In this document: positions 23,952-31,385 of the stretch, piece by piece
Layout of the letters: every line of letters starts with the position of its first letter
Numbering within the stretch: the first letter of the stretch is position 1
Assembly (NCBI GenBank): GCA_030550015.1
Contig: JAUQQG010000098.1
Location: 1 to 32,904, forward strand
DNA length: 32,904 nt
DNA from: a bacterium
GTDB taxonomy: Bacteria; Sysuimicrobiota; Sysuimicrobiia; Sysuimicrobiales; Thermofontiviventaceae
Reading direction: 5' to 3'
Notes under the pieces: generated by a model
The model's input: only the letters and a program-made list of their open reading frames with translations
What the model was told of the DNA's origin: nothing
The model's database searches: none
Program-made: the position numbers and the translations under genes

Positions 23952-25094
23952 TCACCCCATCAACGCCTGTTCGAGATCTTCGATAAGATCCTCCGGGTGT
24001 TCGATGCCCACAGAAAGCCGGAGGAGGTCCTCCTCCACCTGCAAGGGGGTCCCTTCCAGGGAAGCGTGGGTCATCGAAGCAGGGTGGTCGATGAGGGACT
24101 CCACACCTCCTAGGCTTTCCGCCAGGAGGATGATCCTTGTCTGAGAGGCCACCCTCCGCGCCGCCTCCTTTCCTCCTTTCACCCTAAACGACACCATCCC
24201 CCCGAAGCCGGACATTTGGCGGCGGGCCACCTCATATCCAGGGTGATCGGGAAGCCCAGGGTAGTACACCCTCTCGACACGGGGGTGAGAGCGGAGGAAT
24301 GCGGCGACCTGGGACGCGTTGGCCTGGTGTCTCTCCATGCGTATGGCCAGAGTTTTGACCCCCCGGAGAACAAGCCAGCAGTCAAACGGGCCAGGGACGG
24401 CTCCGACGGCGTTTTGATGGAACTTCAGGGTCTCGTAGAGGTCCACGTTGGATGTGATGACGGCCCCGCCGACGACATCGCTGTGCCCTCCCAGGTACTT
24501 GGTCGTGGAGTGGACCACGAGGTCCGCGCCGAGGAGGAGGGGCTTCTGGAAATAGGGGGTCGCGAAGGTGTTGTCCACGGCCACGAGCGCACCACGCCTG
24601 TGAGCAATCTCTGCAATCGCCTGGATATCCAGGATCTTGAGGTAGGGGTTCGTAGGGGTCTCCACGAGGACAAGCCTCGTTGAGGGGGTGAACGCTTCCT
24701 CTAGCTGGTCAAGGTCCGTCATGTCCACGAAGGAGGTCTCCACCCCATAGCGCCCGAGGACGCGCACGAAGTAGCGATAGGTCCCCCCGTACACGTCGTT
24801 GGGGGCAAGGACGTGATCCCCGGGTGAGAGGAGGTAACTCACCGCCGTGATGGCAGCCATTCCAGATGAGAAGGCGAGCCCGAATGCACCCTCTTCAAGG
24901 GAAGCCAGGCATCGCTCAAGCGCCGCCCGCGTGGGGTTTCCTGTCCGTGCGTATTCATATCCCTTGTGGATCCCTGGGGCCTCCTGGGCGTACGTGGAGG
25001 TCTGGTAGATGGGAACGATCACAGCGCCTGTAGCCTGGTCAGGTTCCTGCCCATGATGGATTGCCCGCGTTTCAAAACGATAAGAGGACGACAT
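23952..25094 (-). CDS. Cystathionine gamma-synthase/gamma-lyase (Cys/Met metabolism PLP enzyme)
   Basis: The protein has 380 aa. It starts FETRAIHHGQEPD, with YEYARTGNPTR, SSGMAAITAV, the Tyr of VYGGTYRYF, TPTNPYLKILDI, VDNTFATPYFQKP, PLP Lys199 in HSTTKYLGGHSD, and ESLGGVESLIDHPASMTHAS. Sequence alone does not separate the synthase (forward transsulfuration to methionine) from the lyase (cystathionine to cysteine). Next to a CBS-type enzyme, the lyase role in reverse transsulfuration is favoured. It is the first gene of the operon, about 40 nt after a strong promoter. The ATG at 25094 is taken because family similarity starts there; a TTG at 25106 is also open. 5 nt separate it from the sulfur-carrier gene. 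Confidence 0.92.
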   Translation of the reverse strand: MSSSYRFETRAIHHGQEPDQATGAVIVPIYQTSTYAQEAPGIHKGYEYARTGNPTRAALERCLASLEEGAFGLAFSSGMAAITAVSYLLSPGDHVLAPNDVYGGTYRYFVRVLGRYGVETSFVDMTDLDQLEEAFTPSTRLVLVETPTNPYLKILDIQAIAEIAHRRGALVAVDNTFATPYFQKPLLLGADLVVHSTTKYLGGHSDVVGGAVITSNVDLYETLKFHQNAVGAVPGPFDCWLVLRGVKTLAIRMERHQANASQVAAFLRSHPRVERVYYPGLPDHPGYEVARRQMSGFGGMVSFRVKGGKEAARRVASQTRIILLAESLGGVESLIDHPASMTHASLEGTPLQVEEDLLRLSVGIEHPEDLIEDLEQALMG

Positions 25095-25141
25095 CCCATG
25101 CCCCAATTGTTGAGGAAAATAGTCTAGATTTGCCTAGGGAG

Positions 25142-25170
25142 ATACTATCATGGGGGTTGGGGGGTGTCAA
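25142..25170 (-). promoter_or_regulatory. Strong promoter of the sulfur amino acid operon
   Basis: On the minus strand a perfect TTGACA (25165-25170) and TAGTAT (25142-25147) are exactly 17 nt apart. The predicted start near 25135 gives a leader of about 40 nt. The operator of the Rrf2 protein cannot be identified from sequence alone. Confidence 0.85.
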
Positions 25171-25213
25171 GTACAGCACGAACTTGGGTTCCAAAGTATC
25201 GCTATACGCTCCC

Positions 25214-25242
25214 TTGCTCTTCCCGCGTCTTTATGCTATATT
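25214..25242 (+). promoter_or_regulatory. Promoter of the ArsR operon
   Basis: TTGCTC (25214-25219) and TATATT (25237-25242) are 17 nt apart. The -10 box runs into a perfect palindrome. The predicted start near 25249 is only about 5 nt before the ATG, so the message may be nearly leaderless. Confidence 0.75.
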
Positions 25243-25255
25243 CCATATATGGAAT
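25240..25255. promoter_or_regulatory. Perfect 16-bp palindromic ArsR operator
   Basis: ATTCCATATATGGAAT equals its own reverse complement. It spans the -10 end, the transcription start and the first bases of the arsR ATG, so bound repressor would block the polymerase. A looser copy stands before the next gene at 25651-25670. Confidence 0.8.
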
Positions 25256-25622
25256 GAAAACCCAGGATTCCCACTCCAGAAAGTTCCTGAAACCTGAAGT
25301 CCTAAAACTCATAGGCCACCCTGTGCGGATGCAGATCCTCATGGCCCTGGCGAGGGGGGAGGAGTGTGTCTGCCACCTGACGTTCATGCTGGGGATGCGC
25401 CAGGCGTACGTCTCCCAGCAGCTCGCCATTTTGCGTCGTGCAGGTCTCGTGGTGGACCGGAAAGAGGGCTTGAACGTCTATTACCAAATCGCAGATCCGC
25501 ACATTCGAGAACTCCTCCATCTCTTGGAGAAAGCGGTGGAGGTTCCAAACAAGGTTCATCACCATGGGAGAATAGCGGGGTGCCCTTGTCCCAAGTGTCA
25601 GATCGCCCTGGTCGAGGCGTAA
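25254..25622 (+). CDS. ArsR-family metalloid-responsive repressor
   Basis: The protein has 122 aa. Winged helix: LKLIGHPVRMQILMALARGEECVCHLTFMLGMRQAYVSQQLAILRRAGLVVDRKEGLNVYYQIAD. Cys38-Val-Cys40 in EECVCHL is the counterpart of the ELCVCDL arsenite/cadmium site of ArsR/CadC. A second cluster, Cys110, Cys112 and Cys115, sits near the C-terminus behind a HHH stretch. It probably represses the operon and lets go on binding As(III), organoarsenical or a soft metal. The ATG lies inside the palindromic operator and has no ribosome site; the longer frame from 25164 would run through the promoter and is rejected. Confidence 0.92.
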   Translation: MKTQDSHSRKFLKPEVLKLIGHPVRMQILMALARGEECVCHLTFMLGMRQAYVSQQLAILRRAGLVVDRKEGLNVYYQIADPHIRELLHLLEKAVEVPNKVHHHGRIAGCPCPKCQIALVEA

Positions 25623-25640
25623 GGGTTTTTCCCTTTTCTT
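25621..25640 (+). terminator. Small hairpin with T-rich tail after arsR
   Basis: AAGGG and CCCTT (25621-25635) form a 5-bp stem with a T5 loop, followed by TTCTT. It overlaps the arsR stop. It is weak and may act as a partial terminator that lowers expression of the downstream genes. Confidence 0.35.
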
Positions 25641-25650
25641 TTGCCTGGCA

Positions 25651-25670
25651 ATATTCCAAAAACTGAATAT
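25651..25670. promoter_or_regulatory. Second, imperfect ArsR-like operator
   Basis: ATATTC and GAATAT are inverted around 8 nt (ATATTCCA...TGAATAT), echoing the operator at arsR. It lies directly before the AAGGAGGGG ribosome site of the next gene. It could be an internal operator; no separate promoter is obvious. Confidence 0.45.
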
Positions 25671-25682
25671 AAGGAGGGGCCA

Positions 25683-25955
25683 ATGGAGATCCAGATTCTG
25701 TGCGCCGAGTGTGTGTGTTGCATGCAGTTTGAGCTGCAGGTGTATCGTGCCTTACGGGAGCTCGGCCTTAAGGGAAGGGTGTTTAGGGTTGAAGGGGAAT
25801 CCATTGTGAACTACCTGGTGCCTGGTTCCCAGGCACCAGGGCTGATGATCAACGGGGAACTCGTGTGGGCTGGCGGCCCGCCGCCATCTGAGGAGAAGCT
25901 GAAATCCTGGATTTGGCTGGCCTTCCAGCGGGAGCAACTCCAGAAAGCAGGGTGA
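25683..25955 (+). CDS. Small cysteine-rich thioredoxin-fold protein
   Basis: The protein has 90 aa. It resembles the small TM0996-type thioredoxin fold: a strand (MEIQIL), then a dense redox/metal motif with Cys7, Cys10, Cys12 and Cys13 (CAECVCC), helix FELQVYRALRELG, and the cis-Pro strand PGLMINGELVWAGGPPP. The C-x2-C-x-C-C motif is unusual; the usual form is a lone CxxC. It may pass thiols or bind arsenite/soft metal for the permease encoded 32 nt downstream. AAGGAGGGG precedes the ATG. Confidence 0.8.
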   Translation: MEIQILCAECVCCMQFELQVYRALRELGLKGRVFRVEGESIVNYLVPGSQAPGLMINGELVWAGGPPPSEEKLKSWIWLAFQREQLQKAG

Positions 25956-25987
25956 ACTGCCCCTCGCTGAAGAAAGGAGGAACTCCC

Positions 25988-27046
25988 ATGCAGGTTTCCC
26001 AGATCCTGGCGGCAGGGCTCTTCGCCCTCAAAGACTACATCGCGTCCCACGTCCTCACCTGTCTTGTTCCTGCTTTCCTCCTGGCTGGAGCGATCGTAAC
26101 GTTCGTCAACCGCGAGGCCATCCTCGATCTCCTTGGAGCGAAAGCGAACAAGCTGAAGTCGTTCTCCCTGGCAAGCGGTGCAAGTTTCTTCCTTGCTGCC
26201 TGTTCGTGCACAGTAATCCCGGTGAGCAGCGGCCTGTACTACGGCGGGGCGGGAATCGGAGCTGCCTTCATCGTCCTGTGGGTAGCCCCGGCATCCAACC
26301 TGCTTGCGCTGATCTACACCGGCAGTATCCTCGGCGGGGCGATGGTTCTGGCGCGCGTGGTCGCCGCAGTGATCCTGGCCTTCGCTGTCGGCTGGGTCAT
26401 GTCGCTTGCGTTCCGGCAGGAAGAAGGGGAACGCATCGCGCACGCTTCCCTTGCATCGAACGGACCGACGACACAAGTCATCGCTCCAGTGGACCTCGGT
26501 CTTCTGGGCCTCCTGGTCGTCTCGCTGCTCGCCCCGAATTACCTCGTGCGCTCAGGCCCGTACAGCCAGAAGGTAGTGGTCTGGGCAATCGCCACAGCGG
26601 CTGTTGCCGCGTACGCTGGCTGGACGAAGACGAGAGCGGAAATCCGCCGGTGGCTCGAGGAGACGTGGTGGTTCGTCCGCCTGATCTTTCCCCTGCTGCT
26701 CGTGGGTGTCTATATCGTCGGGGTGATCGGGGCGTTGCTTCCTCGTACATGGATTGAGCAGTACCTCGGGGGTTCTGGGCTGCAGGCTTCGTTCCTGGCC
26801 ACATTACTCGGGAGTGTCAGCTACTTCGCCACCATGACCGAGGCACCGTTCGTACATACCTTGATGAAGCTGGGGATGGGTAAGGGCCCGGCCCTCGCCC
26901 TCCTCCTCACGGGACCTGGGCTCAGCCTACCGAACTGGCTGGCAATTGCCCGGGTCTTTGGGGCGAAGAAAGCTACTGTCTACGTGCTGACCATCGTTGT
27001 CCTTGGAACGCTGGTGGGCTGGTCCTTTGGCAACTTCATCTTCTGA
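25988..27046 (+). CDS. arsP: ArsP-like permease (DUF318 family)
   Basis: The protein has 352 aa with about 8-9 membrane helices. The hallmark is Cys72-Ser-Cys74 in FLAACSCTVIPVSSGLYYGGAGIGAAFIVLWVAPASN in an early helix, repeated as a family fold in the second half (YFATMTEAPFVHTLMKLGMGKGPALALLLTGPGLSLPN). Relatives export trivalent organoarsenicals (ArsP) or other soft-metal species; which one applies is not settled by sequence. AAGGAGG lies 8 nt before the ATG. It is flanked by two thioredoxin-fold genes in an ArsR operon, which favours a thiol- or metalloid-related substrate. Confidence 0.85.
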   Translation: MQVSQILAAGLFALKDYIASHVLTCLVPAFLLAGAIVTFVNREAILDLLGAKANKLKSFSLASGASFFLAACSCTVIPVSSGLYYGGAGIGAAFIVLWVAPASNLLALIYTGSILGGAMVLARVVAAVILAFAVGWVMSLAFRQEEGERIAHASLASNGPTTQVIAPVDLGLLGLLVVSLLAPNYLVRSGPYSQKVVVWAIATAAVAAYAGWTKTRAEIRRWLEETWWFVRLIFPLLLVGVYIVGVIGALLPRTWIEQYLGGSGLQASFLATLLGSVSYFATMTEAPFVHTLMKLGMGKGPALALLLTGPGLSLPNWLAIARVFGAKKATVYVLTIVVLGTLVGWSFGNFIF

Positions 27047-27063
27047 ATGGGGGTGATCGTGAA

Positions 27064-27348
27064 ATGAAAATCCAGGTCGTGGGACCAGGTTGCCCGAGGT
27101 GCCAGGCGACGGAGAGGAACGTCCTCGACGCCTGCTATACGCTGCAGCTTCCCGCGGAGGTTGAGCACGTGCACGATCCGAAGGAATTCGCTAAACTGGG
27201 GGTCAGGTTCACCCCGGCGGTCATCGTGGACGGGAGGATTTTGATCTCAGGGCGGGTCCCGTCTGTGGCAGAGCTGCAGAAGCTCTTCACAGAGCTCCAG
27301 AAGGCTTCCGGGGAGAGTGAACGTGGGGAGGCTCATCCTCGGACCTGA
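27064..27348 (+). CDS. Small thioredoxin (TM0996 type) with CPRC active site
   Basis: The protein has 94 aa. It starts MKIQVVGPGC; Cys10-Pro-Arg-Cys13 is the redox pair; the cis-Pro region reads VRFTPAVIVDGRILISGRVPS. Genes like this commonly follow ArsP/DUF318 permeases, where they may reduce the substrate or keep the CSC site reduced. It lies 17 nt after the permease stop. The last 26 nt overlap the start of the radical SAM gene. Confidence 0.9.
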   Translation: MKIQVVGPGCPRCQATERNVLDACYTLQLPAEVEHVHDPKEFAKLGVRFTPAVIVDGRILISGRVPSVAELQKLFTELQKASGESERGEAHPRT

Positions 27349-28480
27349 AAAAACCATCCGTCTCCCGGAAGGTACCCAGGGAAGCGAGGTCATCCTCGAA
27401 CCCCTAGAAAATGGGTGGAGCGTGTGGTTTGCGCGTCCCGACGTCCGCCGGGTATACATCGAGCCTACCACGCGCTGCAACCTCGACTGCGCGATGTGTG
27501 TCCGCAGGGTCTGGAAGGATCCTGTTGGGGAGATGGGCTGGGAGACATTCCAGAAGGTCCTCGAAGACCTTCGGTCCTTCCCCGACCTTCACAGGGTGAC
27601 CTTCGGAGGCTTTGGAGAGCCCCTCGTGCATCCCCGCATCGTGGAGATGGTGGCCCAGGTTCGAGACCTGGGGGTGGGGGTCACGCTCACCACAAATGGT
27701 GTCTTGCTGGACCGTTCCATGTCCGAGGCGTTGCTGGAGGCCGGCCTGGATACCATCGTCGTCTCTGTCGACCCCATGCATGTTCAGGCCTACGCGCGGG
27801 CGGGGCTCATGGAAGGGGTGGACCGCGTCCTGACCAACGTACAAGGGCTCCGGGAACTGGCACGGAGGCGCAATCTCATGGTTCCCCGCATCGGATTGGA
27901 GTATGTGGTTACCCGGAGTAACCTGGAAGAGCTCACCCTGTTGCCTGAGCTGGCAAAAGCACTCGGAGCTTCCTTTGTCTTGGTGACCAACCTCCTCCCC
28001 CATACGCAAGATCTTGCCAGCGATATCCTGTACGATCGGGATGAGCCACTTCCTCTCCCAGCTGGATGGCCGGTGCCAAGCGGCGATTGGATTGTGTGGG
28101 GAATTCCCAAACTCCCTCGCCTGAAGTGGGGCGCTCACCGCCGTTGCCGGTTCGTAGAGCAGCGTGCGCTGGTGATCGCGTGGGACGGCGTGGTAAGCCC
28201 ATGCTACCACCTCCTCCATTCCTATCCCTTCTACATCTACGGGAGGCGCAAGGAGGTTACGCGCTATGTGCTCGGCCATGTAGGGGAACGCTCCCTGCTC
28301 GAGATCTGGACATCTCCGGAGTACGTGCTCTTCCGTGCGAAGGTCCGGGAGTTCCGGTTCCCTTCCTGTGTCGACTGCGGGATGAACTGCACATTTGCCC
28401 AGGAGAACGCCGACTGCTGGGGCAACAACCCTTCCTGCGCCGACTGCCTCTGGGCCCAAGACATGATCCTCTGTCCCTAA
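27323..28480 (+). CDS. Radical SAM/SPASM protein resembling tungsten-oxidoreductase maturases
   Basis: The protein has about 385 aa. The radical SAM site is Cys52-x3-Cys56-x2-Cys59 in PTTRCNLDCAMCVRR, with GGFGEPLVHP (SAM-binding GGE equivalent). The SPASM-like tail holds many cysteines (DGVVSPCYH, FPSCVDCGMNC, DCWGNNPSCADCLWAQDMILCP). The DCWGN-PSCADCLWA ending matches, from memory, the radical SAM maturases next to tungsten aldehyde:ferredoxin oxidoreductases. No such oxidoreductase is in the window. The GTG at 27323 has GGGGAG about 6 nt upstream; the GTG at 27317 is too close to it. It overlaps the thioredoxin gene by 26 nt and so belongs to the ArsR operon, an unusual setting. Confidence 0.85.
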   Translation: MGRLILGPEKTIRLPEGTQGSEVILEPLENGWSVWFARPDVRRVYIEPTTRCNLDCAMCVRRVWKDPVGEMGWETFQKVLEDLRSFPDLHRVTFGGFGEPLVHPRIVEMVAQVRDLGVGVTLTTNGVLLDRSMSEALLEAGLDTIVVSVDPMHVQAYARAGLMEGVDRVLTNVQGLRELARRRNLMVPRIGLEYVVTRSNLEELTLLPELAKALGASFVLVTNLLPHTQDLASDILYDRDEPLPLPAGWPVPSGDWIVWGIPKLPRLKWGAHRRCRFVEQRALVIAWDGVVSPCYHLLHSYPFYIYGRRKEVTRYVLGHVGERSLLEIWTSPEYVLFRAKVREFRFPSCVDCGMNCTFAQENADCWGNNPSCADCLWAQDMILCP

Positions 28481-28570
28481 GGTATCCCACCCAAAATTCC
28501 TACGCTGGTCACCTGTCAAGCCATTTGTCCATTTACCCGAACGATAAGAAAACATCTTCTTGACGGAACC

Positions 28571-29965
28571 TCACCGCCTTCGATACAACTCCAAAATGCC
28601 ATCTTGACGGACAACCAACAAAAATCGCCAGTCCTCCGTCAACGTGGCTGGCGGATAGATAAACCGAAAGCCACTGGAGATCGTATCCAACATTTGCCCT
28701 TCTCTCGTGCCAATGCGCTGAAGAATGCGCTTCCCGGGAATATCCCAGAAAAAGAGCGTGGCCCAACCATGAGGGCGTTCCCTGCCATGCAGGACAGCCG
28801 CATAGTGGCCGTCCGGTGAAACGCCAGCAAGTGTATCAAAGTAAAAGCCTGCCCCAGCAGGAAGAACGTATTCGTCCAATACCGCAAAGGTCGATGGGTC
28901 AATGACAAAGAAACCACGTGCACTGGTGATGTACAGCAACCGGCTGTCCGGCGAAAAGGCTAAGCCCCAGATTACACTATCGGGAGCGCCACCGATCCGT
29001 CTGAGCGTTCTTCGATCCGGCTGAAGGAAAGAACCGTCCATGAAACGATACACGCAAAGAAAGTTCCCTCCACCTACAGCCAAATACCTGTCGGAAATAG
29101 CAACGGCCCTCACAATCGGACGTTCTCCCGAGCACGGGATAAGTCCTACACTGATCACTTCACGCAGGTCTTCGGTCGAAAACACAGTGAAAGAATCCTT
29201 CCTCGCGGCCTTTGAGACAAACATCAACCGACCGCCATGCGACCATCCTATGGGCGAACGGCCTCGAATTTGCGCAATTGGGCTCAGGCCACCACCCTTC
29301 AGTTCAAAGATCACGATGGCTTCCTCAGCTGATTCAAGCGCCAAGTAACGTCCGTCGGGAGATGCCCGCAAGTTGATTTCTTCAAGGGGGACCCTCATCC
29401 AGGTTTCTCCGCCGTAGAGTTTTTGGACGTCCACTTGAAGAAGATCTGCTCTCCCTCGGTCCTGGTACCACATTCGCAAACCTGCTGCCGTAACGACCGG
29501 TTGGTTGATGAAATGCCGGCGAGCAAGTGGAAGAGCCATCTCCAACGCCAGGCGCATCAACATGGGAATGCCACGTGCCGCCGCGGAGAAAAAGGGCTGC
29601 ATGGAGCGAACAACTGGCGGTTGTTGAGAAATCTGTTTTTCCAGTTCCTTGGCAATCTCCTCGCTTTTGCGCTCAATTTCCGGAATTCCTTTCTTTTCTG
29701 CCTCCTTGCGAAACGCTTCCCATTGCTCGTCGAACCATTTGGCACGGGCTGCTTTCTCCTCTTCGGTGGGTGGACGGGTTACCTCATGGAAGTAAGCGAC
29801 ATTCCCTTCGGGCAACAGGACAGCCTTGCGGATGTACCCCTCCTTCTCGCGGATCTCCGTCACTTTCTTAAAGAGCTCGTCACTACCAGAAACCTCACTC
29901 GAAAGGAGGGAAAAGACCATGAACACAGGAACAAGAAACAGCAAAGAACGTTTTGTTCGCCCCAT
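28571..29965 (-). CDS. Exported beta-propeller-like protein of unknown function
   Basis: The protein has about 464 aa. It has a signal peptide (basic start, LLFLVPVFMVFSLLSS), a charged coiled-coil-like stretch at about 65-115 (EEEKAARAKWFDEQWEAFRKEAEKK), then a propeller from about residue 150 with WD/YVTN-like blades (LRASPDGRYLALES, WGLAFSPDSRLLYITS, AGVSPDGHYAAVLHG). I do not recognise the family. The ATG at 29965 has GGAGGTG 6 nt upstream. Base composition is visibly AT-richer than elsewhere, suggesting a different history. It is convergent with the radical SAM gene, and the 90 nt between them show no clear terminator. It follows the DUF4412-like gene after 96 nt. Confidence 0.8.
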   Translation of the reverse strand: MGRTKRSLLFLVPVFMVFSLLSSEVSGSDELFKKVTEIREKEGYIRKAVLLPEGNVAYFHEVTRPPTEEEKAARAKWFDEQWEAFRKEAEKKGIPEIERKSEEIAKELEKQISQQPPVVRSMQPFFSAAARGIPMLMRLALEMALPLARRHFINQPVVTAAGLRMWYQDRGRADLLQVDVQKLYGGETWMRVPLEEINLRASPDGRYLALESAEEAIVIFELKGGGLSPIAQIRGRSPIGWSHGGRLMFVSKAARKDSFTVFSTEDLREVISVGLIPCSGERPIVRAVAISDRYLAVGGGNFLCVYRFMDGSFLQPDRRTLRRIGGAPDSVIWGLAFSPDSRLLYITSARGFFVIDPSTFAVLDEYVLPAGAGFYFDTLAGVSPDGHYAAVLHGRERPHGWATLFFWDIPGKRILQRIGTREGQMLDTISSGFRFIYPPATLTEDWRFLLVVRQDGILELYRRR

Positions 29966-30061
29966 GGCTTTCACCTCCAGGTAAAATCCTTTCTATGGAA
30001 GATCAACACCATCCTAAACACACTTGGCGTCTGGACGAAGCCATGACGGGCGGTCCCTTGA

Positions 30062-30895
30062 TCAGATCTGCGGTAAGCGAATTTTGATTTCCGTGTATCC
30101 CTTGGGGGCTGTGAACACGGCTCCAGGAAGGGGCCCTGTGGAAACCTTTTCCAGGAACACCGTGTGGAATTCTCTCCCGTCCTTGACCGCCGCACCTTTC
30201 ACCGGGACCGGGAAGGTGAGCCCGAGATCGAGGGTCTTCGGAGGCCTTGGCTGGGTGAGGAGGAGATGGCTATCTCCAAGAAATTCGGGAAGGCCCACCG
30301 TTCTCAGAAACTCCAGGTAAAATGCCAGGAAGCTCTCAAGCACCCGGAGGTCCTTGAGGTCGAGGCCCAATGCGCTTCCATCCACAAACCAGCCCCGGCA
30401 TGTTACCCATTCGCCCCCTACAAGAGACCTGCATCCATCCACAACCTTCGCTACTAGCCCCCGGATCGTCTCGGTGCCGATGACCTTTGGACTCTCGCAG
30501 AGGTCTTGCGGAACGCTGATCCTGACGAACCCTGGGGGAGTCAGCATGCGCTCCATCTGCTCCCGGACCGCTGGAGGAAGCTGGGAGAGACGCGACTCCA
30601 TCTGACGCCGGACCTCCCGGATCTGGCGCAGCAGGTCCTCCCCCACTTCCACATACGATCGACGGGCGTGATCCACGATCCACATCTTCCGTGCCGCCTC
30701 GTCGTACAGGATGCTCCCGGAGAGATGTTCAATCGTGACGTCCACGCGCATCCTCCCTGGAGCAAACAAGAAAGAGAGCCTGGCATTCTGCGGGCCGCGG
30801 TACTCGAGGGTGGCATCGGCGAAAGCGACCCTTCCGATACTCACGGTCAGGAGCATGGCCAACAAGAGTGAAGCCTTCTGAAAACGGCTACCCAC
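30062..30895 (-). CDS. Exported DUF4412-like protein
   Basis: The protein has 277 aa. It has a signal peptide (KASLLLAMLLTVSIGRVAFA) and then a LolA-like beta pattern: RMRVDVTIEHLSGSILYDEAARKMWIVDHARRSYVEVGED. That wording (phosphate-free bookkeeping of a bound ligand, 'IVDHARRSYVEV') is typical of DUF4412 and related periplasmic proteins. Three cysteines (PQDLCESP, DGCRSL, VTCRGW) lie in the middle and could form disulfides. GTG start, 5 nt after GGGAGGTG. It is 4 nt downstream of the emfourin-like gene. Function unknown. Confidence 0.7.
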   Translation of the reverse strand: MGSRFQKASLLLAMLLTVSIGRVAFADATLEYRGPQNARLSFLFAPGRMRVDVTIEHLSGSILYDEAARKMWIVDHARRSYVEVGEDLLRQIREVRRQMESRLSQLPPAVREQMERMLTPPGFVRISVPQDLCESPKVIGTETIRGLVAKVVDGCRSLVGGEWVTCRGWFVDGSALGLDLKDLRVLESFLAFYLEFLRTVGLPEFLGDSHLLLTQPRPPKTLDLGLTFPVPVKGAAVKDGREFHTVFLEKVSTGPLPGAVFTAPKGYTEIKIRLPQI

Positions 30896-30899
30896 CTTT

Positions 30900-31373
30900 T
30901 CACCTCCCCAGATAGATCCCTTGGGGACAGCTCCGCTTTTGCTCCAGAACGTCCCACGACACCTTGAGGAGCAGGCTTATAACGGAATGAAGGCTTTCAG
31001 GAATCGTGCCCTCGAGGGGATCTTGCGTGCGCACAGTGTATCCCCTATAGGTAATCCAGTAGGTAAACCCGTCGTACACGGGATAGTTCGGAAGATATTC
31101 TGCCTTGAGGTGATCGAAGCCAGCGGCCTCCAGCGCTCTCTGGAGGCCCTCCAACTGCGCCCTCTCCAGGCGCGCACAAAAAGATTCGCGGCCTGTGGGA
31201 CCAAACCAGCGCTCCAGACGCACACTACCATCCACATACACCCGCAGCTGCTCGTGGATTCCCGCAATCCCTCCCGCCCTATAGAACTCCACAAGCACCT
31301 CCCCCGAGGTCGCTCCTCCTGCAGGTGCTGTGAGCAGCAGGAAGACGAGAGGAAAGAACAGAGGACCTTTCAT
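30900..31373 (-). CDS. Exported small protein with emfourin-like domain
   Basis: The protein has 157 aa. It has a signal peptide (PLFFPLVFLLLTAPAGGA), then VEFYRAGGIAGIHEQLRVYVDGSVRLERW and a helix-rich middle (LERAQLEGLQRALEAAGFDHL), ending with TYRGYTVRTQD and PESLHSVISLLL. The GGxAGI start and this layout resemble emfourin, the inhibitor of protealysin-type metalloproteases, but no such protease is seen here. Two cysteines (FCARL, RSCPQG) could pair. It sits between the TolB-like propeller (12 nt) and the DUF4412-like gene (4 nt), in one operon. Confidence 0.65.
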   Translation of the reverse strand: MKGPLFFPLVFLLLTAPAGGATSGEVLVEFYRAGGIAGIHEQLRVYVDGSVRLERWFGPTGRESFCARLERAQLEGLQRALEAAGFDHLKAEYLPNYPVYDGFTYWITYRGYTVRTQDPLEGTIPESLHSVISLLLKVSWDVLEQKRSCPQGIYLGR

Positions 31374-31385
31374 GGCTCTTTCCCT

